In this document: piece after piece, positions 6,292 through 15,877 of the stretch
Layout: every line of letters starts with the position of its first letter
How positions within the stretch are numbered: position 1 is the stretch's first letter
Assembly: GCF_026344035.1 (NCBI RefSeq)
Contig: NZ_JAPKND010000005.1
Location: forward strand, 1 to 64,000
Length of the DNA: 64,000 bases
Direction of reading: 5' to 3'
DNA from: Alcaligenes endophyticus
GTDB lineage: Bacteria > Pseudomonadota > Gammaproteobacteria > Burkholderiales > Burkholderiaceae_B
Position numbers and translations under genes: made by a program
The notes under the pieces: generated by a model
Database searches by the model: none
What the model saw: the letters and a program-made list of their open reading frames with translations, nothing else
Told to the model about the DNA's origin: nothing

Positions 6292-7770
6292 TTAAGTCTT
6301 TGAGGGATTCCTGGTTTTGTCATTATCCTTATATTTTCTGCTTAACTCTTTCCAGATATCAGCATTTTTCACGCCTGCGACATCAGGGTCAAAGATAGGG
6401 TCTAAGCCCATCTTTTTTTGTCGTTCATAATCCTTGATGGTTCGTAGAGCAGGTTTGGATAGAAATAATATAGCGATAAAGTTAAGGTAGCTCATGCTGC
6501 CAAAGCCAATGTCGCCTAGTCCCCACATTAAGTTTGCCGATTGAATGCTGCCAAAGTAAATAATGATTAAAAAAACAATTTTTAATACCAGCTTTAAAAC
6601 TGGATATTTCAATTTTCTGTCTAAGTAGACGATAGTCGTTTCTGCGATGTAGTAATAAGCCATTAATGTGGTAAAAGCGAAGAGGAAAATGGCAATTGCG
6701 ACAAAAGCAGGGCCAGCATTTGGAAAAACGGTAGATACGGCAAGTTGAGTCCATGCGGTACCTGCTTGGACGCCAGGTACATATTCCACTAATGCCACCG
6801 AGGCATTGCCGGGAAAGACGTTGTACATATTAGTAATTAAGATCATCAAGCCGGTAGCTGTGCACACGATCACAGTATCTATGTAGATAGAGAATGCTTG
6901 GATCAGACCTTGTTTTACTGGGTGGCTGACCTCTGCAGCAGCTGAGCTAAAAGTGGCTTCACCCGCACCAGCTACATTAGAGAAAACAGCTCGCCTAACA
7001 CCCCAAGAAACAGCAAGACCCACTATCCCGCCAAATACCGCGTCCATACCTAATGCACTGCTAAAAATCAATGCGAACATATCTGGAATTTTATCGGAGT
7101 TCGAACCTAGTATGAAAAACATCATCATTAAGTATAAAACCGCCATTACGGGTACTATCTTATCTGCTGCTTTAGCGATACGTTTAATTCCTCCAAAAAT
7201 CAAAATAGCCATCAAAATGGTAACAATGGCTCCTGTAATTTCTGGATTTATATTGAACGCATTTTGTAACGAGTCAGAAATAGTATAAGCTTGAATACCG
7301 GGTACTAAAACGCCATAAGAGAGGCAAATTACAGCGGCGACAAAAATGGCAAAGTACTTAAGCTTTAGCCCCTTTTCTATATAGTAAGGGGATCCTCCAC
7401 GGTACTGACCATCTCCTTGTTCCTTGTACACTTGCGCTAGGGTTGACTCTACGCAGGCACTAGCACCGCCAAGCAAACCCATTAGTACCATCCAAAAAAT
7501 GGCTCCTGGGCCGCCTGCGGCAATGGCTGTTGCTACACCCGCTATGTTACCAACCCCGATACGTCCGGCGAGGGCTAAACAGAATGCTTGAAAAGAAGAA
7601 ATCCCATTTATCGAGGCTTTATTTTCTCTAAGAAGTTTTATCATAGTGAAAAAATAGCGAAATTGAATGCCTCGTGTAGCAATAGTGAAATATAGCCCTA
7701 CTCCTAAAGCCAATATCACTAGTGAAGTGCCCCAGATATACCCAACTAATATGTTAACAATGGTTTCCAT
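6292..7770 (-). CDS. Sodium:alanine symporter family (AGCS) amino-acid transporter
   Basis: This 492-residue inner-membrane protein has about eleven hydrophobic segments. The family-typical segment GRIGVGNIAGVATAIAAGGPGAIFWM lies near residues 68-93, and the usual FSNVAGAGEA motif is in the middle. It should import a small amino acid with sodium. Its position downstream of an epimerase and a D-amino-acid dehydrogenase suggests the substrate is hydroxyproline or proline, but AGCS members are best known for alanine and glycine. The gene is AT-richer than the later clusters. A hairpin precedes it and a terminator follows. Confidence 0.88.
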   Translation of the reverse strand: METIVNILVGYIWGTSLVILALGVGLYFTIATRGIQFRYFFTMIKLLRENKASINGISSFQAFCLALAGRIGVGNIAGVATAIAAGGPGAIFWMVLMGLLGGASACVESTLAQVYKEQGDGQYRGGSPYYIEKGLKLKYFAIFVAAVICLSYGVLVPGIQAYTISDSLQNAFNINPEITGAIVTILMAILIFGGIKRIAKAADKIVPVMAVLYLMMMFFILGSNSDKIPDMFALIFSSALGMDAVFGGIVGLAVSWGVRRAVFSNVAGAGEATFSSAAAEVSHPVKQGLIQAFSIYIDTVIVCTATGLMILITNMYNVFPGNASVALVEYVPGVQAGTAWTQLAVSTVFPNAGPAFVAIAIFLFAFTTLMAYYYIAETTIVYLDRKLKYPVLKLVLKIVFLIIIYFGSIQSANLMWGLGDIGFGSMSYLNFIAILFLSKPALRTIKDYERQKKMGLDPIFDPDVAGVKNADIWKELSRKYKDNDKTRNPSKT

Positions 7771-7818
7771 TGATATCTCCTTTGATTCTGTGTTTGGTTT
7801 TTATTTTTTGTTTATTTT

Positions 7819-9066
7819 TTATAAAAATCTATCAATAGATAGGTTTTTATAATTTAGTGATGGCGGCTTATTAAAAAATAATGACTCAATAATCTTTGCT
7901 GTGTAGGGAGCATGGGTTAGTCCTAAGTGCTGATGACCAAAAGCAAAATAAACGTTATCTTTTCTATCTATAATTGGTAAGGAGTCAGGTAGGGTGGGTC
8001 TAAATCCCATCCACGGTGTATTGCCTTCAGTGTCTAATGCTTGTTTAAACATGGGGTTCGCCAGGCTGAGTAAGTTCAGCGCACGCTGCATATTTGGTGG
8101 GCGTTCTAATCCAGCAAACTCTACGGTGCCCGCAAGCCTAAGCCCTGAATTCATAGGGGTCATGATAAATCTGCGATCAGCACTAGATATGGGAATTGAT
8201 AATCGAGATTTTTCTGTCGGCAACATAAGGTGATAGCCGCGCTCCGTATCCAAAGGTATTTTTATTCTGCTTATCATCTCTGTTATTTTTTTAGAGTATG
8301 CTCCACATGCTATGAGTACGTTATTTGATAAAAAATATTTTTCATCACTAACTATGCGTACTTGGTTGTTTGTCTCTTTGTATAAGGCTTTGACATTCAT
8401 TTCCTCTTCAATTTTCCCTCCTAGCAGTAAAAATTTATTTTTTAATTGATTGATAAGTTCCTTTATATCGACTACATGCCCAGTATTTGGATAAAACAAT
8501 CCCCCCAGTTGCGAAGCGGAAATGGCTGGCTCACGCTCTTGAAGATTTTTAGCTGATACCCACTCATTTTCAACACCAATTGCACATAGTTGTTGGCCAT
8601 GTTTTTTAAGCTTGGCAAGTGATTTTTCGGTTTCTGCCACCAGTAATGAGCCTTTAATATGTACTAAATCACTCAATTGCCATTTTTTGATAAATGCTTC
8701 CCAGGCCGGATAGGCTTCGGCATTCATGCTGGTAAGTGTTTCGTGTATTCGTTGAAACGGCATAGGACGCATATTGCCGACAAGCTTCAGCATCCACGGC
8801 ATAAGGTGCCATAGGTAACGCCAATCTACCCGCAACGGTCCTAAAGGATCTAACAGCATTTTAGGAAGAGTCTTTAGGATGCTTGGATCGGCGACTGGGT
8901 AGACCTGCTCCATAGCAAGGTGACCAGCATTTCCTAATGAGGCCCCTGAACCAATTGTGTTTTTTTCTAAAATTAAAACTTGGACGCCTTTACTTTGTAA
9001 GCGTAGTGCTGCGCTAAGCCCAATAATGCCGCCCCCAATAACAGTCATTTGATTGATTTTATTCAT
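7819..9066 (-). CDS. DadA-like FAD-dependent D-amino-acid (D-hydroxyproline) dehydrogenase
   Basis: This 415-residue flavoprotein has an N-terminal dinucleotide-binding motif GGGIIGLSAALRL at about residues 11-23 and the Gly-Asn-Ala-Gly-His segment of DadA-type enzymes near residue 46. The C-terminal FAD-contact region GMxGxxP-like reads as FGHQHLGLTHAP. It lies three bases after the epimerase gene. In hydroxyproline catabolism, the epimerase product cis-4-hydroxy-D-proline is oxidised by such an enzyme to pyrroline-4-hydroxy-2-carboxylate. D-proline is an alternative. The assignment is by family plus context. Confidence 0.82.
   Translation of the reverse strand: MNKINQMTVIGGGIIGLSAALRLQSKGVQVLILEKNTIGSGASLGNAGHLAMEQVYPVADPSILKTLPKMLLDPLGPLRVDWRYLWHLMPWMLKLVGNMRPMPFQRIHETLTSMNAEAYPAWEAFIKKWQLSDLVHIKGSLLVAETEKSLAKLKKHGQQLCAIGVENEWVSAKNLQEREPAISASQLGGLFYPNTGHVVDIKELINQLKNKFLLLGGKIEEEMNVKALYKETNNQVRIVSDEKYFLSNNVLIACGAYSKKITEMISRIKIPLDTERGYHLMLPTEKSRLSIPISSADRRFIMTPMNSGLRLAGTVEFAGLERPPNMQRALNLLSLANPMFKQALDTEGNTPWMGFRPTLPDSLPIIDRKDNVYFAFGHQHLGLTHAPYTAKIIESLFFNKPPSLNYKNLSIDRFL
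7820..7851. repeat. 32-base AT-rich palindrome at the end of the dehydrogenase gene
   Basis: A 14-base stem (one G-T pair) with a 4-base loop overlaps the final codons and stop of the dadA-like gene and lies before the symporter gene. Because it is nearly self-complementary, both strands encode the same last residues (KNLSIDRFL). It could weaken read-through into the symporter gene, but lacks a clear T tail outside the stem. Confidence 0.6.
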
Positions 9067-9069
9067 GAC

Positions 9070-10023
9070 TTATTCAGAAAAAATGCCGTACCTGAATGGG
9101 TCGCTGCCATCAATCAGTAAGGTGTTGTCAGCGCAAATATAGGCTGTCCCTTTGATAGTAGGAATAATGCCGTGAGAGTCGGATTCGACGTAACTGGCTT
9201 CAAACTGGCTGCCGATAATGCTGGCTTGACGCCATATTTCACCTTCTTTTAGAAGCTTGTCTGCTGCTAAGCAGGCTAATTTTGCACTGGTTCCAGTGCC
9301 GCACGGAGAGCGGTCATAGGCACCACCAGGACACAAGACAAAGTTTTTACTGTCTGCTGTTTGGTCTGCTTGAAAAAGTTCAATATGATCAATTTCTGCT
9401 CCATTCTTGCCCGTTATTTTTTGCTCTGCTAATGCGGTCTTTATTGCCAAACAAATACTTGTCAGTTGCTTAACGTTATGTAGATGGATATCACCCAACA
9501 GCTGATTAACAAGAAAGAACCAGTTTCCACCCCAAGCAATATCGCCTTTAATTTTTCCTAATGATGGAACGTCTACCTCTACGTCCTTTCTGTAACGATA
9601 AGAATAAATATTTTGGATGCTGACGCTATTATCTGAGTGGAGCGTTGTTTTTACATCGCCTACCGGGGTTTCTATTAGATGTTCGCCTGGATGAGCTAAG
9701 CCTAAATAGCGTAAAGACGCCATTAAGCCTATGGTGCCATGGCCGCACATGCCCAGATAGCCTTCATTGTTAAAAAAAATAACCCCTGCTGTGGCCTGTG
9801 GATTGTTAGGTTTGCAAAGTAAAGCACCGACTAATACGTCATGACCACGGGGTTCTAGCATAACGGCTTTGCGCCATTGATCGTGATCGTTTTTTAGTGT
9901 GTTTAAGCGTTCGCTAATGGATGCTTTATTATTTAACTCGGGGAAGCCTGAAACGATTAAGCGTGTAGGTTCGCCTTCTGTATGTGAATCAATAACACGA
10001 ATGCTATGATATTTATTGTCCAT
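9070..10023 (-). CDS. 4-hydroxyproline 2-epimerase / proline racemase family
   Basis: This 317-residue enzyme is typical in length for the family. Both catalytic cysteines are present: Cys93 in MCGHGTIG and the second in [12 protein letters not shown]. This makes it an epimerase or racemase and not the dehydratase branch, which lacks the second Cys. The EPRGHD segment near residue 57 is common in 4-hydroxyproline epimerases. It interconverts trans-4-hydroxy-L-proline and cis-4-hydroxy-D-proline in the cytoplasm. It is the first gene of the minus-strand unit and is divergent from the AraC-type regulator. The downstream deaminase and semialdehyde dehydrogenase of the full pathway are not nearby. 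Confidence 0.88.
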   Translation of the reverse strand: MDNKYHSIRVIDSHTEGEPTRLIVSGFPELNNKASISERLNTLKNDHDQWRKAVMLEPRGHDVLVGALLCKPNNPQATAGVIFFNNEGYLGMCGHGTIGLMASLRYLGLAHPGEHLIETPVGDVKTTLHSDNSVSIQNIYSYRYRKDVEVDVPSLGKIKGDIAWGGNWFFLVNQLLGDIHLHNVKQLTSICLAIKTALAEQKITGKNGAEIDHIELFQADQTADSKNFVLCPGGAYDRSPCGTGTSAKLACLAADKLLKEGEIWRQASIIGSQFEASYVESDSHGIIPTIKGTAYICADNTLLIDGSDPFRYGIFSE

Positions 10024-10441
10024 ATTAGCACCTTGAATTCAAACAATTAATGTTGAATAGTGTGCCGTTTTTTTTAGTGTGGGTCTTGAACGTATACAGG
10101 GGAAAAAGTGCGTTTTTTAGCACAGTCAGTGCCCAAGTTAGTCGGGCTAATGCAGTCATAGGTAACTTTTCTACGCTACGCGCCCTGAGCGCGACTGGAG
10201 ACGTACTGATTAGCGTGTATAGTGCTTAGCTTTCTGATTGCTGCGTCGTACCTCTTAGCGTTCTACAAAAATGGATATAGACGTGTCCTGTGTTGGAGAC
10301 TAGTTCAAGATATTCTAGCTTCTCGTTAGTGTGCGCTGACCGATAGGTACATAATGGCTAATAAACATAAGTTTCTGATGATGTTTTAATGCTGCAAGTG
10401 AAGGTGTACAGGTAGAAACTTACCAATAGGAAAAATGAGAC
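10024..10441. other. Divergent regulatory region of the hydroxyproline cluster
   Basis: These 418 bases between the epimerase and AraC-family genes contain no convincing gene. They must hold the two divergent promoters and likely operators, but no repeat pair stands out clearly enough to call one. Confidence 0.5.
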
Positions 10442-11221
10442 ATGTTGGCAATAAGTGATGTTTTTTATATAAGCCATACAAAAAATATTTGTCACGTTGA
10501 AAGCTTGGATGCTTTTTTGCGCTATGTAAATGTAATCATGCCATTAATTAACTCGCTTTCAAATTTAACTTTTTTTGTGAAGAATACGGATGCTCGTTAT
10601 TTGCTAGTAAATGATAACCTTGCAAAAAGATGTGGGATGCAATGCGTGAAAAGTATAATTGGGAAAAAATCAGAGGAGGTGTATCATTATGATCTTGGGT
10701 TGGGATACAGTGAACAAGACGAGGAGGTAATGTGTAAGAATAGGGCGGTAGTTAACCGTTTAGAGTTGCATTCTTATAGCTCAGGTGTGCTTGGATGGTG
10801 TCTAACGACAAAAATGCCTGTTTCCTTAGAGTCTGGGGAAATGGTGGGGGTAGTCGGTATTTCTGTTGATCTGCAAGAGGAACGATTAATTCGTCAAAAC
10901 ATAAATACCAAACTAAAATTGGTAAAGAATTACATAGATGAGAATTTTTGCTCAGATATAAAAATAAAGGAATTATCTAGTGTGGCGGAAATGTCTACGT
11001 CTCAATTGAATAGATATTTTAAAGATATATTTCAAATCACGCCGCAGAAATTTATTCAGAAAAAGCGCTTGGAACTTGCTATTGATTTGTTACGAAATCA
11101 GCTCTCTATCACTGAAATAGCCGCCGAATGCGGGTATAGCGATCATAGTGCGTTTAGCAGAAAGTTTAAAGAATTGACTACGATGTCGCCTACTGATTTT
11201 AAAAATATGATGTATAAATAA
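10442..11221 (+). CDS. PAS-domain AraC-family transcriptional regulator
   Basis: This 259-residue protein has an N-terminal PAS-like sensor (about residues 35-145; FFVKNTDARYLLVNDNLA, VGVVGISVDLQEER). A C-terminal double helix-turn-helix of AraC type (about 158-255) follows, with the second-helix signature ITEIAAECGYSDHSAFSRKFKE. It is divergent from the epimerase operon and so is the probable activator responding to its substrate or product. Codon use is AT-rich like the operon, consistent with joint acquisition. The ligand is not known. Confidence 0.88.
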   Translation: MLAISDVFYISHTKNICHVESLDAFLRYVNVIMPLINSLSNLTFFVKNTDARYLLVNDNLAKRCGMQCVKSIIGKKSEEVYHYDLGLGYSEQDEEVMCKNRAVVNRLELHSYSSGVLGWCLTTKMPVSLESGEMVGVVGISVDLQEERLIRQNINTKLKLVKNYIDENFCSDIKIKELSSVAEMSTSQLNRYFKDIFQITPQKFIQKKRLELAIDLLRNQLSITEIAAECGYSDHSAFSRKFKELTTMSPTDFKNMMYK

Positions 11222-11284
11222 TAGTAGTTATAAATATTTTTAAAGCTCAGCTAGGTGGCTTTGTTGTTGACTGCGTTAGCTTGC

Positions 11285-11322
11285 GAGACAGGCTTAAGGT
11301 GTTTTACCTAGTGGCCTGTCTC
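11285..11322. terminator. Hairpin between convergent AraC and acyl-CoA ligase genes
   Basis: The perfect stem GAGACAGGC/GCCTGTCTC, with an inner AGGT/ACCT pairing, lies between two convergent genes. It has no strong T tract, so its terminator role is likely but not certain. Confidence 0.5.
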
Positions 11323-11344
11323 ACGTTTCATGGCTGTTTATTAC

Positions 11345-13456
11345 TCAAACTGTCGGACTCGACAGCATTACCAAGGCATCTAGCGCGACCACACCTTGGC
11401 CTTGCTCAAGCACGACAAGTGGATTGATGTCGATGGATTCAATTTGATCACGACTCGCATAGGCTAACTGGGATAGACATGCTAGTGCTTTGGCTAAAGC
11501 CTCAATATCAGCGGGAGCCCGCCCTCGGGCCCCGGCCAAGATCTGGCTGGCGCGTGTCTCTTGAATCATGCTTATGGCTTCGGTCTCGTCAAAGGGGGCC
11601 AAGCGAAAGCTAGTGTCTTGCAGGATTTCCACGAAGATTCCACCCAGACCAAACATCACCACCGGACCAAATACGGGGTCACGGTGTACCCCCGCTATGC
11701 ACTCTATGCCGCCGGCGATCATAGGGGCGATCAGTACTCCGTCAATTCGGGCCGCGGGAGCGTGTGACTGGACGTTTGACGTGATGTCCTGAAAGGCCGT
11801 GATGGCGTCCTCCGGACTAGTAATATTGAGCCGTATACCGCCAATATCGCTTTTATGAAGAATATCTCGCGAGAGTATTTTCATCACTACAGCGCGATTT
11901 AGCTGCTGGCTAATAGCGGCTGCTTGAGTAGCGGAATGAGCAATCAAAATTGGGGCAGATGGTATGCCCGCCTCGTTCAAAACCGCTAGTGATTCCACCT
12001 CGTTCAATGTCGTGATATCCGTAGGTAGAAGAGGTAGGGCAGTTGACGAGATAGAAGGTGGTGTGCTGGAGATGCTCTGGTTGCGTTTAAGTAAGGCTCC
12101 CACCGTGCGTACGGCGGTGCTGGGATCAGTAAAGGTGAGACACCCTAGTTTTTCCAGTGCGCGGCGGCGCGGCTCAGGCAGTAAAGCAACCAGAGCAAAA
12201 GGGATGTCAGGGTACGATGCACGCATGGATTCAGCAAAGCGTTCGATGTGCGGCCAGAAAGAATCACTACTCCCAGCCGCGGCTAAAAACACAACCAAAG
12301 CCCCAAACTGGCCTGATGACAGCATGTCATGAGCGGTGTCGCTAAATAGGGTGGGATCAGACACTGCTTGACCTGTGACGTCAACTGGGTTCTGTGTTCC
12401 AGCGAAAGGGACTCGTTGCAGCAGGCGGTTTTGAGCTTGCTTTGGCATGGCTGGCAAGCTTAGGCCCATTTCTTGTGCATCGTCTGCCATGAGTGCGCCG
12501 ACTCCGCCTGACAGGGACATCACTGCTAGACCTGTATTTCTAGTTGGATGCCTCCATACGCTTAGCGCTTGGCCAACATTGAAAAACTCGTCGATGGAGT
12601 GGGTGCGCAGTATGCCGTATTGATGGAATAGTGCATCGTAGACGGCGTCGTCACCGGCGAGGGCTGCAGTGTGTGAGGCGGCAGCTTGAGCCCCAGCTTG
12701 AGTACGACCGACTTTTGTGATGACAATGCGCTTGTTGGCTTGATCAGCAGCGATGAACGCTCGTTTAAGTTTCTCACCGTCCTGACAGCCCTCTAAATAC
12801 GCCATAATCACGTCGGTGTGGGGGTCAGCCGCGAGTAAAGCAATGCAGTCGGCCACATCTATGTCGCTTTCATTGCCGGTAGTGATCCAACTGGAAAGTC
12901 CCATGCCGCGGTTTAGCATTAGGCTGCATGCATAGGCCCCAAAAGCGCCGCTCTGTGACACGACGCCTATATTTCCAACTGGTATCTGATGATTCATCGC
13001 AACAGGTGAAAAAGTAGCAAACGTATTTTCGCGGATGTTCATAAAGCCTAGGCAATTGGGGCCTAGAAGGCGTATGCCTCGCTCTTGGGCGAGTGCACTC
13101 AGACGTTCTTGCTCAATGCGGCCAGCCTCATCAATTTCTGCAAATCCAGATGAAAATAACACAGCGCCTGCTACCATGCCGGGGCGTGCGTTCGCCAACG
13201 CGGTGTATGCGTGTTGGGCGGGTACAGCAATGATGACTAAGTCGATAGGGGTCGGTATATCAGCTAGACTTGCGTAACAGTCCAAGCCCTGAATCGTGTG
13301 GGAGCGGGGGTTAACCGGGTAGATATCTCCTTGGTAGCCGTACTTTTTGAGCAAGGTAATAGGTATAGCACCAATTTTACCAATTGTTTCTGAAGCGCCA
13401 ACAATGGCGATACTTTGCGGGGCGAATAGCTTTTTCAGTGTGTCAGGTGAGTTCAT
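11345..13456 (-). CDS. NDP-forming acyl-CoA ligase (acetate-CoA ligase/PatZ-like)
   Basis: This 703-residue protein has a CoA-binding Rossmann domain at the N-terminus (SIAIVGASETIGKIG). Succinyl-CoA-ligase-like flavodoxin domains follow, with the phosphohistidine block ASHTAALAGDD at about residue 265. A C-terminal ATP-grasp domain starts near residue 480 (GIPSAPILIAHS, later GVLIAPMIAGGIECIAG). It forms or cleaves acyl-CoA with NTP/NDP exchange. No acetyltransferase domain is present, unlike full PatZ. As last gene of the minus-strand acyl-CoA cluster it would activate a carboxylate or conserve energy from its thioester. The substrate is unknown. Confidence 0.85.
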   Translation of the reverse strand: MNSPDTLKKLFAPQSIAIVGASETIGKIGAIPITLLKKYGYQGDIYPVNPRSHTIQGLDCYASLADIPTPIDLVIIAVPAQHAYTALANARPGMVAGAVLFSSGFAEIDEAGRIEQERLSALAQERGIRLLGPNCLGFMNIRENTFATFSPVAMNHQIPVGNIGVVSQSGAFGAYACSLMLNRGMGLSSWITTGNESDIDVADCIALLAADPHTDVIMAYLEGCQDGEKLKRAFIAADQANKRIVITKVGRTQAGAQAAASHTAALAGDDAVYDALFHQYGILRTHSIDEFFNVGQALSVWRHPTRNTGLAVMSLSGGVGALMADDAQEMGLSLPAMPKQAQNRLLQRVPFAGTQNPVDVTGQAVSDPTLFSDTAHDMLSSGQFGALVVFLAAAGSSDSFWPHIERFAESMRASYPDIPFALVALLPEPRRRALEKLGCLTFTDPSTAVRTVGALLKRNQSISSTPPSISSTALPLLPTDITTLNEVESLAVLNEAGIPSAPILIAHSATQAAAISQQLNRAVVMKILSRDILHKSDIGGIRLNITSPEDAITAFQDITSNVQSHAPAARIDGVLIAPMIAGGIECIAGVHRDPVFGPVVMFGLGGIFVEILQDTSFRLAPFDETEAISMIQETRASQILAGARGRAPADIEALAKALACLSQLAYASRDQIESIDINPLVVLEQGQGVVALDALVMLSSPTV

Positions 13457-13466
13457 TGGATTGAGC

Positions 13467-14468
13467 TTAAAGAGTCATGTCAATAATCGTTCGTCCATGT
13501 GTTTTACGGCAAAGCATGGCTTCCATGGCACGTGGTAAGTCTGTCAGTGAAATCACGCGTCGGATCGTTTGCAGTCTGGGAGGTAGGTAGTCGCTGTGTA
13601 GGCGTTGCCACACTTGTTGGCGTAGAGGCATGGGGCTATTGGCATTAATGCCGAGTAACTTTACGCCTCGTAAGATAAAGGGATAAACAGTGGTCGGTAG
13701 TTGAAAGCCTCCCGCGTTGCCAAAGGCGGTGATAACTCCTTCTGCTTGTGCCGTGCTAAGTAACCAAGCAAGCATGTCTCCGCCAACGCTATCTATGGCT
13801 CCCGCCCATTGAGCACTGCGTAGTGGACGGTTTTCGGTAAAATCCGGTGTAAGCTCGACGCGTTCAGCACCTAAGTCGTTGAGGTAATCCGCCATGTCAG
13901 TTTTGCTGGTGATGGCGCATACTCGATAGCCTCGGTGGGTCAGCATGGCGATAGCAAGACTAGCGACGCCTCCGCTTGCACCTGTCACAGCGACTTCGCC
14001 TTTTTGTGGGGTGAGACCGCATTGCTCCATCCAGTGCAGCGCAAGCCCTGCGGTATAGCCAGCTGCTCCTAGGCTACAAGCGTCTAGTAAGTCCATGCCA
14101 TGAGGTAGATGCATCACCCAGTTGGCCGGCACTCGCGCGTACTGAGCGTGGCCGCCGTCATGATTCACTCCAACCCCAAAACCATGGACGATGACTTTGT
14201 CGCCAGGTTTAAACATCTCATTAGATGAGGTTTCTATGTAACCGGTAAAGTCTATACCCGTGACTCGTGGGTAATCACTCACGATTTTGCCACGGCCTGC
14301 ATAGGCCAGAGCATCTTTGTAGTTGAGGCTAGAGTACGCGACGCGAATAACAACATCACCTTTACTGAGGTCATCTAAGTTGATGGTCTCTATCCTACAG
14401 TCTGGTTGTGTGTGGGTGCGGCTCTGGTGTAAGCGTAAGGCAGTAAAAGAAGTCATTGTGTTTGACAC
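13467..14468 (-). CDS. MDR-family quinone oxidoreductase, AcuI/YhdH-like (acrylyl-CoA reductase type)
   Basis: This 333-residue NADPH-dependent reductase of the zinc-free alcohol dehydrogenase superfamily contains YSSLNYKDALAYAGRGK and GIDFTGY near the N-terminus. The cofactor-binding segment VTGASGGVASLAIAML is near residue 157; these features are typical of the YhdH/AcuI branch. AcuI reduces acrylyl-CoA to propionyl-CoA. Its place between an acyl-CoA dehydrogenase and an acyl-CoA ligase supports reduction of an enoyl-CoA. The start codon lies 17 bases past the preceding gene, so it is within the operon. Confidence 0.85.
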   Translation of the reverse strand: MSNTMTSFTALRLHQSRTHTQPDCRIETINLDDLSKGDVVIRVAYSSLNYKDALAYAGRGKIVSDYPRVTGIDFTGYIETSSNEMFKPGDKVIVHGFGVGVNHDGGHAQYARVPANWVMHLPHGMDLLDACSLGAAGYTAGLALHWMEQCGLTPQKGEVAVTGASGGVASLAIAMLTHRGYRVCAITSKTDMADYLNDLGAERVELTPDFTENRPLRSAQWAGAIDSVGGDMLAWLLSTAQAEGVITAFGNAGGFQLPTTVYPFILRGVKLLGINANSPMPLRQQVWQRLHSDYLPPRLQTIRRVISLTDLPRAMEAMLCRKTHGRTIIDMTL

Positions 14469-14485
14469 CTGTGTACAGTGCTGAG

Positions 14486-15661
14486 TTAGGGATGAAGTTG
14501 ACGGTAGAAAACGCGGCGTGCCAGCATGGCACGATGCAGCTCGTTGGCGCCATCGTAAATACGAAATGGACGTGCTTCGCGCCAGATGGCCGATACGGGT
14601 GTGTCGTCTGACACGCCTAAGGCCCCCATCATCTGCACGGCCCGATCGGTCACGCGTCCTATGGCTTCAGATACAAATACTTTTGTCATGGCTGATTCGT
14701 GGCGAATCGAGACGCCTGCATCTAGACGTTGCGCGCAGTGCTGAGTCATCAGGCGACTGGCGTGTAGGTCGATATGCGAGTCGGCAACCATGGCTTGGAT
14801 TTGTTGTGTTTCGGACAGTAACTGACCGAAGGAGTGTCGGGTGGAGACATACTCTTGTGCAAGTTCGAGGGCTCTGCTGGCACGACCAATGAACCGCATA
14901 CAGTGTGCCAGGCGTGCGGGCTCAAGGCGTTGTTGCGCGTGCTGAAATCCTGCACCTATTTGGCCTAGTACCTGGGCATCATCAATAAAGCAGTCGCGTA
15001 GTTGAATTTCTGCATGTCCTCCAATTTGATAAGAGGTGACCATGCCAACATCTCGTACGACCTCAAACCCGGGTACGTCTGTGTCAATGATAAATAAGGT
15101 AACCCCTTCGTTTGTTTGGGCTGGAACAATAGCAAAGTCCGATTTGACGCCACCACTAATAAAAGTTTTGTGTCCGCTCAGCAGCCATCCGCCGTCGGTC
15201 CGCTCTGCGTGTGTCGTTAACATGTTTGGGTCAGAGCCCGCGCCAGGGGCAGGCTCTGTCATGGCAAAGCAAGCCCGTTTTTGACCGGTCGCTAAAGGGC
15301 CTAAGTAACGTTCCAACTGCTGTGGAGTGCCTAGTTCAAGCAATAGCCACATATTAGGTTGGTCGGGGGCGGCGCAGTTTAGGGCCAGCGGGCCTAGCAA
15401 ACCACGGGCAGCCTCTTCGAAAATAACCGCACAGTCGGCCCAGCTCAAGCCTAGGCCTCCCCACTCCTTGGGTAGCTGAGGAGCATAAATGCCAGACTGC
15501 CTTGCTTGTGTTCGCAGGCTGAGAGTGACTTCATCAAGCTTATCGATATCTCGTTCTATAGCTTGGTTTTCTAAAGGGATAGCTACTTGGTCGACAAATT
15601 TCCTGACTCTTTGGCGTAGTTCGTCTAAGTGAGTGTTAGTGCTTGCTGTACAATTGTTCAT
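14486..15661 (-). CDS. Acyl-CoA dehydrogenase with Asp in place of the usual catalytic Glu
   Basis: This 391-residue flavoprotein has the standard acyl-CoA dehydrogenase order: N-terminal helices, middle beta domain (FAMTEPAPGAGSDP, GWLLSGHKTFISG) and C-terminal helices. At the classic catalytic position the YEGT motif reads IYDGANELHR, so Asp replaces Glu, as in some ACAD10/11- and CaiA-like branches. It would desaturate an acyl-CoA and pass electrons to ETF. It is the third gene of the minus-strand cluster, after a 216-base gap that may hold another promoter. The substrate is unknown. Confidence 0.87.
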   Translation of the reverse strand: MNNCTASTNTHLDELRQRVRKFVDQVAIPLENQAIERDIDKLDEVTLSLRTQARQSGIYAPQLPKEWGGLGLSWADCAVIFEEAARGLLGPLALNCAAPDQPNMWLLLELGTPQQLERYLGPLATGQKRACFAMTEPAPGAGSDPNMLTTHAERTDGGWLLSGHKTFISGGVKSDFAIVPAQTNEGVTLFIIDTDVPGFEVVRDVGMVTSYQIGGHAEIQLRDCFIDDAQVLGQIGAGFQHAQQRLEPARLAHCMRFIGRASRALELAQEYVSTRHSFGQLLSETQQIQAMVADSHIDLHASRLMTQHCAQRLDAGVSIRHESAMTKVFVSEAIGRVTDRAVQMMGALGVSDDTPVSAIWREARPFRIYDGANELHRAMLARRVFYRQLHP

Positions 15662-15877
15662 GTCTTAATCCCTATACTACTACTGACGTGGTTGACCGTC
15701 GCACACCGTTTTTGGAGGTCATTTTCACTGCGTTGGATAGGCAGCTAGCTACAAAATCATTCGCAATGTATTCGAAAATGCGAGCGTCAGAACTCCTCAT
15801 CACGAGACTGATCACGTGATAGAGGAAGGGTGTGAGTGATGTGGAGGGCGTGGAGTCATGCGCTCCACCCGTGGCCT

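Noticed and set aside
7667-7852. Plus-strand frame ending in the same residues as the dehydrogenase
   Set aside because: It is a shadow of the symporter gene extended through a palindrome, which explains the matching C-terminus.
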